Assembly: GCF_018332695.1 (NCBI RefSeq) | Contig: NZ_BOQN01000024.1 | Location: 1-64,000 of the forward strand | Direction of reading: 5' to 3' | From: Paractinoplanes toevensis | GTDB lineage: Bacteria; Actinomycetota; Actinomycetes; Mycobacteriales; Micromonosporaceae | DNA: 64,000 nucleotides | In this document: in pieces, positions 15,614 to 25,115 of the stretch | Layout of the letters: every line of letters begins with the position of its first letter | Position numbering within the stretch: the stretch's first letter is position 1 | Notes under the pieces: generated by a model | Told to the model about the DNA's origin: nothing | Seen by the model: the letters and a program-made list of their open reading frames with translations, nothing else | Databases searched by the model: none | Position numbers and translations under genes: made by a program

Positions 15614-17173
15614 TTACGCCGCGAGCGGCGCCGGCACCGGGGTCCCGGCGATCAGCTCGGCCGCGGCCCGGCCGCAGGCCCGCGTCGCACCGTAGGTGGC
15701 GATGTGCACGCCGCCGAGCACCGTCACCGGCACACCCATCTCCACCACGATCGCGTCCGGCCGCCGGGCCAGCACCGCGGTGATCACGTCGGCCAGCCAG
15801 GCGTGCCGGTGCAGGTCGCGCACCACCAGTACGAGGGTGCGGCCGTCACCCCCGGCGAGCACGGTCGCCGCCGGGTCGGTGAGCTCGGCCAGGTAGCTCT
15901 CGGTGAGCCGGATCGACGTGGTGCCCGGGCGCAGGTCGTCCAGCGGCGCGCTGACGCCCCACGGGGTCTCCTCGCCGACCGCGATGTTGCGCGGCGGCGC
16001 GAACTCGACGACGTGCGCGGCCCCCGTGATCGGCAGCGACGCGGCACCGTCGGCGGCGGTGACCCGGACCGCGCGGCGGGCGGCGTCGAACCCGACCGCC
16101 GAGCCGGGCTGGGGCTTCGCACCGTTGCCGTTGCCGTTGCTCCGCGGGACGGCGGCCACGCCGGTGCCCCGGCGGGCGGCGGTGGTCCAGGCGGCGAGCC
16201 GGCCGACCCGGGCCGCCGCGTCGTACAGCCGCTCGGCCGGCAGCGTGCCGTTGTGCACCGCGGCCACGATCGCGTCGCGCAGCTCGATCGCGGTGTCCTC
16301 GCCGGCCAGGCCGCCGCCCACGCAGATCGCGTCGGCACCGGCCGCGATGGCCCGCACGGTCGCGCCGGCCAGGCCGTACTTGCGGGCCACGCCCTGCATC
16401 TCGATGCCGTCGGTGACGATCAGGCCGTCGAAGCCCAGCTCGGTGCGGAGCAGGTCGGTCAGGATGCGCCGGCTCAGCGTGGCGGGCAGCTCCGGGTCGT
16501 ACGCCGGGACCAGCAGGTGGCCGGTCATCACGACCTTGACGCCGGCCTCGATGGCGGCCCGAAAGGGCAGCAGCTCGCAGGCGTCCAGGGCGGCCCGGTC
16601 GCGATCGATCAGCGGCACGTCGTGGTGCGAGTCGACGCTGGTGTCGCCGTGACCCGGGAAGTGCTTGGCGCAGGCGGCGACGCCGGCGTCCTGGATACCC
16701 CGGACGAAGGCGGCCGAGTGGCGCGCGACCAGCTGGGGTTCGGCACCGAATGCCCGTACGCCGATGACCGGATTGTCGGGGTTGCTGTTGACATCGGTGT
16801 CCGGTGCGTAGTCGAGCGTGATGCCCGCGTGGGCCAGCTCGTAGCCGAGGTCCCGGGCGACCGCCTCGGTCAGCTCGGGATCGTCGATGGCGCCGAGGGC
16901 CAGGTTGCCCGGGCGGGAGCTGCCGTGCCGCGACTCGAACCGGGTGACGTCACCGGCCTCCTCGTCGATCGCCACGATCACGTCGGGCCGTTCCGCCCGT
17001 AACTGTGCGGTGAGCGCGGCCACCTGGGCCGGGCTCTCGACGTTGCGGGCGAAGAGCGCCACGCCGCCGAGGCCTTCGCCGAGCCACCGGCGAACCCAGT
17101 CGGGTGCGGTGGTGCCCACAAAACCGGGCTGAAGCACCGTGGCCGCCAGCTTCGCCAATTCTTGGTGGGGCAT
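15614..17173 (-). CDS. nagZ: Beta-N-acetylhexosaminidase, GH3 family (NagZ-like)
   Basis: A 519-residue GH3 glycosidase acting on N-acetylglucosamine glycosides such as cell-wall turnover products. The catalytic barrel (about 1-340) has IVAIDEEAGDVTR, the diagnostic KHFPGHGDTSVDSHHDVPLID loop carrying the histidine general acid of NagZ-type enzymes, and the nucleophile aspartate in VTDGIEM. A C-terminal extension of about 170 residues makes it longer than typical proteobacterial NagZ and resembles the second GH3 domain. No signal peptide is visible at the chosen start ATG 17173 (GGAGG upstream), so it is probably cytoplasmic. Confidence 0.88.
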   Translation of the reverse strand: MPHQELAKLAATVLQPGFVGTTAPDWVRRWLGEGLGGVALFARNVESPAQVAALTAQLRAERPDVIVAIDEEAGDVTRFESRHGSSRPGNLALGAIDDPELTEAVARDLGYELAHAGITLDYAPDTDVNSNPDNPVIGVRAFGAEPQLVARHSAAFVRGIQDAGVAACAKHFPGHGDTSVDSHHDVPLIDRDRAALDACELLPFRAAIEAGVKVVMTGHLLVPAYDPELPATLSRRILTDLLRTELGFDGLIVTDGIEMQGVARKYGLAGATVRAIAAGADAICVGGGLAGEDTAIELRDAIVAAVHNGTLPAERLYDAAARVGRLAAWTTAARRGTGVAAVPRSNGNGNGAKPQPGSAVGFDAARRAVRVTAADGAASLPITGAAHVVEFAPPRNIAVGEETPWGVSAPLDDLRPGTTSIRLTESYLAELTDPAATVLAGGDGRTLVLVVRDLHRHAWLADVITAVLARRPDAIVVEMGVPVTVLGGVHIATYGATRACGRAAAELIAGTPVPAPLAA

Positions 17174-17326
17174 GGGCCCGTGTACCTCCGCGTCGTCGCG
17201 CGCGACTTCCACTCGCGTCCTTGCTCGTGGGAGCGCGCACCCCCGTTTGTGCCGACCTATGGTCACACCCAATCCCTATTTAGTCAACAAACCTTCCTAT
17301 TAGCTGAGAGTCGATACGATGCTCGC

Positions 17327-17458
17327 GTGCAGACACCACTGGCCGCCGGTTCGGGCGTCGACTGGTCCGAGGTTCACGCCGTACGCCTCCTCGGGGTGGC
17401 CCTGGCCGCCCTCTTCCTCCTCTGGGCGATCCGCCGGATGTTCGGCGGCAAGAAATAG
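17327..17458 (+). CDS. Small single-pass membrane protein (43 aa)
   Basis: A 43-residue frame: a short polar N-terminus (QTPLAAGSGVDWSEVH), one hydrophobic helix (AVRLLGVALAALFLLWAI) and a basic tail RRMFGGKK. TACGAT (17315-17320) lies 6 nt before GTG 17327, which fits a leaderless transcript. A downstream gap of 40 bp leads into recQ. No family is recognised. The promoter match and topology support a real gene, though codon bias over such a short frame is weak evidence. Confidence 0.55.
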   Translation: MQTPLAAGSGVDWSEVHAVRLLGVALAALFLLWAIRRMFGGKK

Positions 17459-17498
17459 CCGTTTCATCGCAACATCTCTGGGGCACAATGGCCGCTCG

Positions 17499-19136
17499 AT
17501 GAAACTTCCCGTGTACGGACCTCGTCTGCGCCGCGTCGCCCGGCAACAGTTCGGCTGGCCTTCCCTGCGGCCCGGCCAGTTCAAGCCGATGCGCGCCGTG
17601 CTGCGCCGCCGCGACGCCCTCGTCGTGCTGCCCACCGGCGCCGGCAAGTCGGCGATCTACCAGATCCCGGCCGTCCTGCTACCCGGCCCGACCGTGGTGA
17701 TCTCCCCGCTGCTGGCCCTGCAGCAGGACCAGATCGCCGCGCTGAACGAGCGGAACGACCCGAAGATCCGCGCGGTCCGGGTCAGCTCGGCCGAGACTCC
17801 GCATCAGCAGCGCGAGGCGATCCGGGAGATCCGCGAGGGCCGCGCCGAGTTCCTGTTCATCACGCCCGAGCAGCTCAGCGACCCGGAGCGGCTGGCCGAG
17901 GTGCGCGCGCTGAAGCCCGGCCTGGTCGCCATCGACGAGGCGCACTGCATCTCGGCCTGGGGGCACGACTTCCGGCCCGACTTCCTGGCCCTCGGCGAGA
18001 TGATCAAGGAGATGGGCCGTCCACCGGTCCTGGCCCTGACCGCGACCGCGTCACCGCCGGTCCGCGACGACATCATCGAGCGCCTCGGCCTGCGCAAACC
18101 CGAGATCCACGTCTCCGGCCTGGACCGGCGCAACCTGTTCCTCGAGGTCGCCTACTGCCCCGACGAGGACTACCGCTGGCGCCGGCTCACCCAGCTGATC
18201 GACGCGGCGCCCCGGCCCGGCATCATCTACGTCGCCACCCGGCGGGCCGCCGAGGAGCTGGCCGAGCGCTTGTCGACCGCCGGCTACAACGCGACCTATT
18301 ACCACGGCGGCATGGCGGGCGGGCTGCGCGAGGAACGCCACGAGGCCTTCACCGCCGACAAGATCGACATCATGGTGGCCACGTCGGCGTTCGGCATGGG
18401 CATCGACAAGGCCAACATTCGCTGGGTCGCCCACGTCGCCCTGCCCGACTCCCCCGACAGCTACTTCCAGGAGATCGGCCGCTCCGGCCGGGACGGCGAG
18501 CAGGCCCACGCCATGCTGCTGTGGCGCTCCGAGGACGAGGCCATCCAGCGCTTCTTCAGCGGCGGCGCGCCCGACGAGACCGAGCTGCGCGAGCTGGCCG
18601 CGGCGCTGCGCACCGGCCCGCTGACCAAGACGGCACTGAAGGAGAAGACCGGGCTGGGCCCGCGCAAGCTCGGCGCCTATCTGGGCCTGCTGGAACAGGT
18701 GGGCGCGGCGGTGGCCGGCTCGGGCAACAAGATGACGGTCCCGAACTTCGCCCCGCTGCCGGCGGCCGCCGCGGCGCTGGCCGTCAAGGAGTACGAACGT
18801 CAGCAGGTGGTCACCCGCTCCCGCACCGACATGATGCGCGGCTTCGCCCAGGCCCAGGCGTGCCGCAGCCAGACCCTGCTGGCCTACTTCGGCGAGGAGA
18901 TGAAGAAGCCCTGCGGCCACTGCGACAACTGCGTCAGCGGCTCCGCCGCCGAGGTGGCCGCCGAGGCCGCCGACGAGCCGTTCGCGGTACACAGCAAGGT
19001 CGAGCACGGCGAGTGGGGCGCCGGCACGGTGATGGGCTACGAGGAGGACCGCATGACGGTCCTGTTCGACGAGGTCGGCTACAAGACCCTGTCGGTCCCG
19101 GTCGTCGTCGAGAACAAGCTGCTGACCACCAATTAG
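17499..19136 (+). CDS. recQ: RecQ-family ATP-dependent DNA helicase
   Basis: A 545-residue superfamily 2 helicase that unwinds DNA 3' to 5' in recombinational repair. It has Walker A LPTGAGKSAIYQ, DEAH box IDEAHCISAWGHDFR, motif III TATAS and motif VI EIGRSGRDG. A RecQ zinc region (CRS...PCGHCDNC) follows a winged-helix-like segment. The last 50 residues (HGEWGAGTVMGYE...VLFDEVGYKTLSV) do not look like an HRDC domain. They resemble the Tudor-like C-terminal domain of UvrD/PcrA. ATG 17499 is chosen as the first in-frame ATG matching the RecQ N-terminus. Confidence 0.92.
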   Translation: MKLPVYGPRLRRVARQQFGWPSLRPGQFKPMRAVLRRRDALVVLPTGAGKSAIYQIPAVLLPGPTVVISPLLALQQDQIAALNERNDPKIRAVRVSSAETPHQQREAIREIREGRAEFLFITPEQLSDPERLAEVRALKPGLVAIDEAHCISAWGHDFRPDFLALGEMIKEMGRPPVLALTATASPPVRDDIIERLGLRKPEIHVSGLDRRNLFLEVAYCPDEDYRWRRLTQLIDAAPRPGIIYVATRRAAEELAERLSTAGYNATYYHGGMAGGLREERHEAFTADKIDIMVATSAFGMGIDKANIRWVAHVALPDSPDSYFQEIGRSGRDGEQAHAMLLWRSEDEAIQRFFSGGAPDETELRELAAALRTGPLTKTALKEKTGLGPRKLGAYLGLLEQVGAAVAGSGNKMTVPNFAPLPAAAAALAVKEYERQQVVTRSRTDMMRGFAQAQACRSQTLLAYFGEEMKKPCGHCDNCVSGSAAEVAAEAADEPFAVHSKVEHGEWGAGTVMGYEEDRMTVLFDEVGYKTLSVPVVVENKLLTTN

Positions 19137-19146
19137 CGCGACGTGT

Positions 19147-19173
19147 CCGAAGCTAGATCGAATCTAGCTTCGG
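19147..19173. terminator. Hairpin between convergent recQ and kinase genes
   Basis: Perfect 12-bp inverted repeat CCGAAGCTAGAT / ATCTAGCTTCGG with a 3-nt loop, placed between the convergent stops at 19136 and 19180. It has no clear T-tract, so it is called a likely bidirectional terminator on position and stem strength alone. Confidence 0.65.
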
Positions 19174-19179
19174 AGCGAT

Positions 19180-20367
19180 CTAGCTCCACGGATTCGCGGT
19201 GGGCGGCGGGTTGTCGTCGGTGCGGTCGGTGGCGGGGAGCCAGAGGACGAACGTGCTTCCCTCGCCGAGGGTGGAGAAGGCGGCTACCTGGCCGCCGTGT
19301 GATTCGACGATCTGGCGGACGATGGCCAGGCCGAGGCCGGTGCGGCGTTCTCGCGGGCGGTCGGGCTGGGCGCCCCGCCAGAAGCGGTCGAAGACGCGGG
19401 GCAGGTCGTCGGGGGATATGCCCGGGCCCTCGTCGGCCACGGCCACCCACAGCCAGGAGCCGGTCCGGCCGGTCGCGACGGTCACGGTTGAATGGTCGGG
19501 GGCCAGGCGTACGGCGTTGGAGAGCAGATTGCCCACGGCGCGGCGCAGGGCGTCGGCGTCGCCGATCAGGCGCAGCCCGTCGGTGGTGGCGTAGCGCAGG
19601 TGCAGCGGGCGGTCCGGCAGGAACCACTCCTCGCCGGCCTCGCCGGCGATCGCGGTCAGGTCGGCCTCGGTGTCGGTGAGGGTGTCGGTGTCCCGGCGGG
19701 CGGTGGCCAGCAGGTCTTCCACCAGGCGGGACATGCGGGTGGTGGCGCGGTCGATCACCTCCACCGAGCGGGTCCGTTCCGGGGCGGTGGCGTCCGGGGC
19801 GGTGAGGGTGGCGTCCAGGTGGGTGCGGATGATGGCGAGCGGGCTGCGCAGCTCGTGCGAGGCGTCGTCGATGAGTTGACGCTGGGAGCGGAACGCGTGG
19901 TCGAGACGGTCCAGCATGGAGTCGATCGTGTCGGCCAGGTCGCGCAGTTCGTCGCGCGGGCCGTCCAGGTGGATGCGGCGGGACAGGTCGGTGGCCTGGA
20001 TCTCGCGGGCGGTGCGGGTGATCGCCCCGACCGGGCGCAGCACCCGGCCGGAGAGAATCCAGCCGACACCGAGACTGACCACGAACAGGCCGCCCAGCGC
20101 GATCAGGGAATACGTACGCAAAGTTTGCAGGGTGTTGTAGTTGATCGCCGCTTCGATCTCGCTGACCTCGGCGACCGTGGTGGTGCCCACGTACCGCCAG
20201 TTCTCGTAGATCTTCGCGGTGCGCTCGTTGATCGGCTGCGGTGAGGTGGTCCGCTCGACTGCGAAGTAGGTGATGCCCAGCGCCGCGCCGCCGACCGCGA
20301 ACAGCAGCGTCGAGTAGACGACGGTCAGCCGGAACCGGATCGACCGGACGATCTCCGGGCGCCTCAC
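19180..20367 (-). CDS. Sensor histidine kinase, HAMP-HisKA type
   Basis: A 395-residue membrane kinase. TM1 is at about 12-35 and a short extracytoplasmic loop reaches to about 85. TM2 is at about 87-108 (SLIALGGLFVVSLGVGWIL), followed by HAMP, then HisKA with DDASHELRSPLAIIRTHL and the phosphoacceptor histidine. The ATPase domain has the N-box NLLSNAVRLAP, G1 ADEGPGISPDD, the F-box FDRFWRG and G2 TGLGLAIVRQIV. GTG 20367 overlaps the regulator stop by 4 bp. It is the last gene of the six-gene operon that starts with MoxR. The cognate partner is the regulator at 20364-21047. Confidence 0.9.
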   Translation of the reverse strand: MRRPEIVRSIRFRLTVVYSTLLFAVGGAALGITYFAVERTTSPQPINERTAKIYENWRYVGTTTVAEVSEIEAAINYNTLQTLRTYSLIALGGLFVVSLGVGWILSGRVLRPVGAITRTAREIQATDLSRRIHLDGPRDELRDLADTIDSMLDRLDHAFRSQRQLIDDASHELRSPLAIIRTHLDATLTAPDATAPERTRSVEVIDRATTRMSRLVEDLLATARRDTDTLTDTEADLTAIAGEAGEEWFLPDRPLHLRYATTDGLRLIGDADALRRAVGNLLSNAVRLAPDHSTVTVATGRTGSWLWVAVADEGPGISPDDLPRVFDRFWRGAQPDRPRERRTGLGLAIVRQIVESHGGQVAAFSTLGEGSTFVLWLPATDRTDDNPPPTANPWS

Positions 20368-21047
20368 GACCGGCGCCCGGTCAGCCGGTAGCCGCTGCCC
20401 ACCACGGTTTCGATCGAACCCTCCCCCAGCTTGCGGCGCAGCGTCCCCACGGTGACCCGGACGGTCTGGGTGAACGGGTCGGCGTTGGCGTCCCAGACGT
20501 GCTCGAGCAACTCCTCGCCGGAGACGACCCGGCCGGGCCGGGTCATCAGGTACTCCAGGACGCCGAACTCCTTGCGGGTCAGGATCAGCGGTACGGAACG
20601 TACGGTGACCTCGTGCCGGGCCGCGTCAAGCACGGTGTCGCCGACCGTGAGGCGGGCCGTGGTGCCGTTGGTGTCGCGGCGCAGCAGGGCCCGGATCCGC
20701 GCCTGCAGCTCGGCCAGATGGAACGGTTTGACCAGGTAGTCGTCGGCACCGTCGTCCAGGCCGCGCACCCGGTCGGTGAGGTCGCCGCGCGCCGTCAGCA
20801 TGAGCACCCGCAGGTCGTCGTCGCCGGGAGTGGATATCGCGCCGGCGCGCAACGACCGGCACAGCGCGAAGCCGTCGCCGTCCGGCAGGTTGACGTCCAG
20901 CAGCATCAGGTCGTACGCGTTGACGGTCAGCTGCTCGTACGCCTGCGCGATGTCCGCGGCGACGTCCACCGCGTACCCCGTACGGGAAAGGCCCACCCGC
21001 AGGCCCTCGGCCAGGTCTTCCTCGTCCTCCACCACCAGCAGTCGCAT
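20364..21047 (-). CDS. OmpR-family response regulator
   Basis: A 227-residue regulator: receiver with the acidic pair in VVEDEED, phosphoacceptor aspartate in LMLLDVNLPDGDG and lysine in LVKPF; winged helix with LTRKEFGVLEYLMTRPG and TVRVTVGTLRRKLGEG. ATG 21047 is the family start. It lies 7 bp after the S1C protease stop and overlaps the kinase start by 4 bp, so protease, regulator and kinase are almost certainly co-transcribed. This suggests that the two-component system senses or controls envelope proteolysis. Autoregulation of the whole operon is possible but no operator is evident. Confidence 0.9.
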   Translation of the reverse strand: MRLLVVEDEEDLAEGLRVGLSRTGYAVDVAADIAQAYEQLTVNAYDLMLLDVNLPDGDGFALCRSLRAGAISTPGDDDLRVLMLTARGDLTDRVRGLDDGADDYLVKPFHLAELQARIRALLRRDTNGTTARLTVGDTVLDAARHEVTVRSVPLILTRKEFGVLEYLMTRPGRVVSGEELLEHVWDANADPFTQTVRVTVGTLRRKLGEGSIETVVGSGYRLTGRRS

Positions 21048-21054
21048 GATTCGA

Positions 21055-21996
21055 CTATCCCCGCGCGATGATGCCGTCGGCGACCTGCCGGGCACGCTCG
21101 ATCGGAACGGCGAAGCCGATGCCGATCGACCCGCCACCCTCCATGGTGGCGATCGCGGTGTTCACACCGACGACCTCGCCGCGCGCGTTGACCAGCGGGC
21201 CGCCGGAATTGCCGGGATTGATGGAGGCGTCGGTCTGCACCGCGGTCTGCCGGCTGCTGCCGCCGAGCCGGACCTCGCGGTCGACGGCACTGATGATCCC
21301 CGCGGTGACGGTGCCGGACAGGCCCAGCGGGGAACCCACCGCCAGCACCGGTTCGCCCACCCGGGTGCGGCTCGGGTCGGCGAACGCCAGCGGGCGCAGG
21401 GCCGGCGACGGGGAGACCCGCAGCACCGCGATGTCGTTGCCCGGGTCGGTGTCGACCACCTCGGCGTCGAGCCGCCGGCCGTCCGAGCCGACGATGGTCA
21501 CCGCGCCGCCGGCCGCGACGACGTGGTTGTTGGTGACTATGTGGCCCCGGCCGTCGAAGACGAAGCCGGACCCGGATGCGCCGCCGGAGACGGTGCGGAC
21601 CTGCACGGACACGACGCCGGGGAGTACCCGGGCGGCCGAGGCGACCAGATCGGTGGTTGTGGTGGAGGTGGTCGGGGACGGGGTGTCGGGGCGGGCGCCG
21701 AGGTAGCCGGCTGCACCGCCAGCGCCGGCCGACAACCCGACCACGGTGAGGCCGGCAAGCAACAGCATCGGCCACCGCCGAGCATCCGTTGGCGCCCCTA
21801 GCGTTGGTTGGCCTAACGTTAGCGGCCCTAACGTTCGTGCGGCTAACGTTGGTGCGGCTAACGTTGGTGCGGCTAACGTTCGTGCTCCTAACGTTGGTGC
21901 GGCTAACGTTGGTGCGGCTAACGTTGGTGCTCCTAACGTTCGTGGGGGGACGAACTCGGGTCCGCGGGGCGTGGGCCCCAGGCCGGCAGTCGACAT
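21055..21996 (-). CDS. S1C (HtrA-like) serine protease with N-terminal pentapeptide repeats, no PDZ
   Basis: A 313-residue membrane-anchored trypsin-like protease. Residues 20-69 are ten exact-length repeats of a T-L-(A/G)-x-x pentapeptide, predicted cytoplasmic. A membrane helix at about 76-98 and a Thr/Ser/Pro linker follow. The protease domain has the triad His158 (TNNHVV), Asp188 (GNDIAVLRV) and Ser264 (PGNSGGPLVN). The chain stops right after the protease domain, so the usual substrate-binding PDZ is absent. ATG 21996 has a GAGAGGAG ribosome binding site. It lies 15 bp after the VWA gene and 7 bp before the regulator, in the middle of the MoxR operon. Confidence 0.88.
   Translation of the reverse strand: MSTAGLGPTPRGPEFVPPRTLGAPTLAAPTLAAPTLGARTLAAPTLAAPTLAARTLGPLTLGQPTLGAPTDARRWPMLLLAGLTVVGLSAGAGGAAGYLGARPDTPSPTTSTTTTDLVASAARVLPGVVSVQVRTVSGGASGSGFVFDGRGHIVTNNHVVAAGGAVTIVGSDGRRLDAEVVDTDPGNDIAVLRVSPSPALRPLAFADPSRTRVGEPVLAVGSPLGLSGTVTAGIISAVDREVRLGGSSRQTAVQTDASINPGNSGGPLVNARGEVVGVNTAIATMEGGGSIGIGFAVPIERARQVADGIIARG
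21797..21946. repeat. 15-bp tandem repeat, 10 copies, within protease gene
   Basis: Ten copies with an exact 15-bp period, each centred on AACGTT (first copy AGCGTT) at 21800, 21815, 21830 and so on to 21935. A typical plus-strand unit is AACGTTGGTGCGGCT. On the coding (minus) strand each unit encodes one T-L-A/G-x-x pentapeptide of the S1C protease. The unit is a multiple of three, so copy-number change would keep the frame. Confidence 0.95.
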
Positions 21997-22011
21997 GGCG
22001 GGTGTCTCCTC

Positions 22012-22965
22012 TCAGGGCAGACGGGCGAACCAGAACATCGACGCCAGCGCGGCCAGCAAAGCCAGCACCAGCCCAGCGCCGATGAAGCGAGCCGAAACGT
22101 CCTGCGTAACCGTGCGATGCCCGACCGAGCTGCCGATGTCGGCGTACGCGTCCCGCAGCTCGTCGGCGCTGCCGGCCTCGAAGTAGTTGCCGCCGGTGGC
22201 GTTCGCGACCGCCTGCAACGTCTGGCCGTCGACCGGCACCGGCGTGTTGCCCCAGACCACTCCTTCGGCGGTGCCGAACGAGATGCTGTCCACCGGCACG
22301 CCCAGTTCGGCGGCCAGCCCGGCCGCCTGGTCCGGGTTCTGCCCGGAGGTGTTGGCGCCGTCGGAGAGCAGCACCACCCGGGCCGGCGGGATGTCCTCGC
22401 CGGCCTGCGCGTCGAGGCTGCGGATGGATTCCAGCGAGGTGGCGATCGCTTCCCCGATGGCGGTGCCGCCGCCGGGCCCGGCGACCCCCTCGGCCAGCCG
22501 GTCGATGCCGGCGCCGACCGCGGCCCGGTCGGTGACCGGCGGGACCAGCACCGAGGCGGTCCCGCTGAAGGCGACCAGCCCGACGTTGAACTGTTCGGGC
22601 AGGTCGGCGACGAAGTCGTGGGCGGCCGCCTTGGCCGCGGCCAGCCGGTCGGGAGCGACGTCGGTGGCACCCATCGAGCCGGACACGTCGACGGCCACGA
22701 GTACGGTCGCCCGGTCCCGGGGCACCTGCACCTCGGCCTGCGGGCGGGCGAAACCGACCACCAGCAGGGCGAGCATGCCCAGGAACAGGCCGGCCGGCAG
22801 GTGCCGCCGCCAGCCCGGGCGTTTCGGCGCGACCCGGTCGAGCAGCTTCAGATTGGTGAATCGGACGGCGTATCGGCTGCGGCGGCGCTGCGCGATGACG
22901 TACGCGACGATCAGTGCGGCGACACCGGCCAGCAGCCACAGCCGTTCCGGGGAAAGCCAGTTCAT
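22012..22965 (-). CDS. VWA domain membrane protein (BatA-like)
   Basis: A 317-residue protein. It has an N-terminal membrane helix (about 8-25), a basic cytoplasmic loop with RFTNLKLLDRVAPKRPGWRRHLP as in BatA/VWA proteins of MoxR operons, and a second helix (about 57-72). The von Willebrand A domain carries the MIDAS motif DVSGSMGATD and the later metal-site elements GGTAIGEAI and LLSDGANTSG. A C-terminal membrane helix (about 292-312) follows. Such proteins act with MoxR ATPases in metal-dependent protein assembly or stress response. ATG 22965 overlaps the DUF58 stop by 4 bp. Confidence 0.9.
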   Translation of the reverse strand: MNWLSPERLWLLAGVAALIVAYVIAQRRRSRYAVRFTNLKLLDRVAPKRPGWRRHLPAGLFLGMLALLVVGFARPQAEVQVPRDRATVLVAVDVSGSMGATDVAPDRLAAAKAAAHDFVADLPEQFNVGLVAFSGTASVLVPPVTDRAAVGAGIDRLAEGVAGPGGGTAIGEAIATSLESIRSLDAQAGEDIPPARVVLLSDGANTSGQNPDQAAGLAAELGVPVDSISFGTAEGVVWGNTPVPVDGQTLQAVANATGGNYFEAGSADELRDAYADIGSSVGHRTVTQDVSARFIGAGLVLALLAALASMFWFARLP

Positions 22966-23900
22966 GCTCGGGCACCTCCGATGCGGGGAGCGAGGGCGAG
23001 GCGGCGCTGCGCTCGTACGTGCCGGACGATGTCGGCCACCCAGTCGCGGTCGGTTCGCAACCGCAGATGGGCGGCACCGGATCGGCGTACGGCCGCGGTG
23101 ATCGTGTCTTGTTGTTGTCGAGCGGCCGCGGCGTAACGCAGGCGCAGGCGCCGGCTCGCGGTCGCGACCTCGCGGCGGCGCCCGGTCTCCGGGTCGACCA
23201 GTGCCAGCAGGCCGACGTCGGGCAGTTCCCGCTCGCGCGGGTCGCCGACCTGGACGGCCAGCACCTGGTGCCGGGTGGCGAGCCGGCGCAGCGGCCGTTC
23301 CCAGGCCGGGGCGGCCGGGCCGAGACCGTCCTCGTCGAGGCCGTCGAGGAAGTCGGAGACGATCACCACCAGTCCGCGACGCCGGGCGGCCGCGTGGAGA
23401 CCGTCGAGCGCGTCCGCCAGAGAGGGCGCCCCGGTGTCCGCCCGCGGCGCGGTGCCCAGGGCGCGCAGGATGGCCAGCAGGTGCAGGCGTCCGCCGCGCG
23501 CCGGGAACCGCCGGACGCCGTCCGCGGTGAGCACGTGGGCGCCGAGCCGGTTGCCGGCTCCGGTGGTGAGGAAGCCGACCGCCGCGACCGCGGCGACCGC
23601 CAGTTCCCGCTTCTCCAGGTCGGCGGTGCCGAAGTCCATGCTGGCGCTCGCGTCGACCAGCACCGACGTGGCGAGTTCCCGGTCGGCGTCCATCGTGCGC
23701 ACGTGCGGGACGGCGGTGCGGGCGGTCACCGACCAGTCCATCCGCCGCACCTCGTCCTCGCCCGGCTGGTATTCGCGGCTGCCGGCCGGCTCACTGCCCG
23801 GTCCGGGCAGCAGACCGAGGTACGAGCCGTGCAGCAGCCCGTCCAGGCGCCGAGTGATCATCAACTCGAGCCGGCGAAGTGACAGCCCGCCGTCCATCAC
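22962..23900 (-). CDS. DUF58 domain protein of MoxR operon
   Basis: A 312-residue DUF58/COG1721 protein with the diagnostic REYQPGEDEVRRMDWSVTART block (about residues 42-62). A VWA-like fold has the metal-site remnants LVDASASMDFG and VIVSDFLDGLDE. It is soluble and lacks the membrane helices found in larger DUF58 proteins. The family is found with MoxR AAA+ ATPases. Two adjacent ATG codons form the start, with AGGTAGGGGGG upstream. It follows MoxR by 64 bp and is coupled to the VWA gene. Confidence 0.9.
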   Translation of the reverse strand: MMDGGLSLRRLELMITRRLDGLLHGSYLGLLPGPGSEPAGSREYQPGEDEVRRMDWSVTARTAVPHVRTMDADRELATSVLVDASASMDFGTADLEKRELAVAAVAAVGFLTTGAGNRLGAHVLTADGVRRFPARGGRLHLLAILRALGTAPRADTGAPSLADALDGLHAAARRRGLVVIVSDFLDGLDEDGLGPAAPAWERPLRRLATRHQVLAVQVGDPRERELPDVGLLALVDPETGRRREVATASRRLRLRYAAAARQQQDTITAAVRRSGAAHLRLRTDRDWVADIVRHVRAQRRLALAPRIGGARA

Positions 23901-23964
23901 GCCCCCCTACCTTCGTTGAGGAGCGAAAGACCCAAAACGCGATCATGACGCTCGCTTCGCTCGG

Positions 23965-24984
<1,020 letters not shown>

Positions 24985-25115
24985 GGCTCTCCTCGGTGAC
25001 GGTGGGGCGGACGCCCGAGCCGGGGGTTGGCGTCGAGCGCCCGCCCTGGTCTCCCATCACACCGGGAAGCACCGAAAACGAGCCGAAGGCGAGACTTTCG
25101 CCGGTCTTTCGCCGG

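Noticed and set aside
21797..21946. Ten regularly spaced AACGTT sites as a transcription factor array
   Set aside because: They lie inside a coding sequence at a multiple of three and are explained by the pentapeptide repeat; a binding role has no support.
21746..22186. Plus-strand frames with A-N-V-G-A and L-T-L-V-R repeats resembling pentapeptide-repeat proteins
   Set aside because: They are the mirror of the repeat in the S1C protease; the protease frame has the catalytic triad, a ribosome binding site and operon context.
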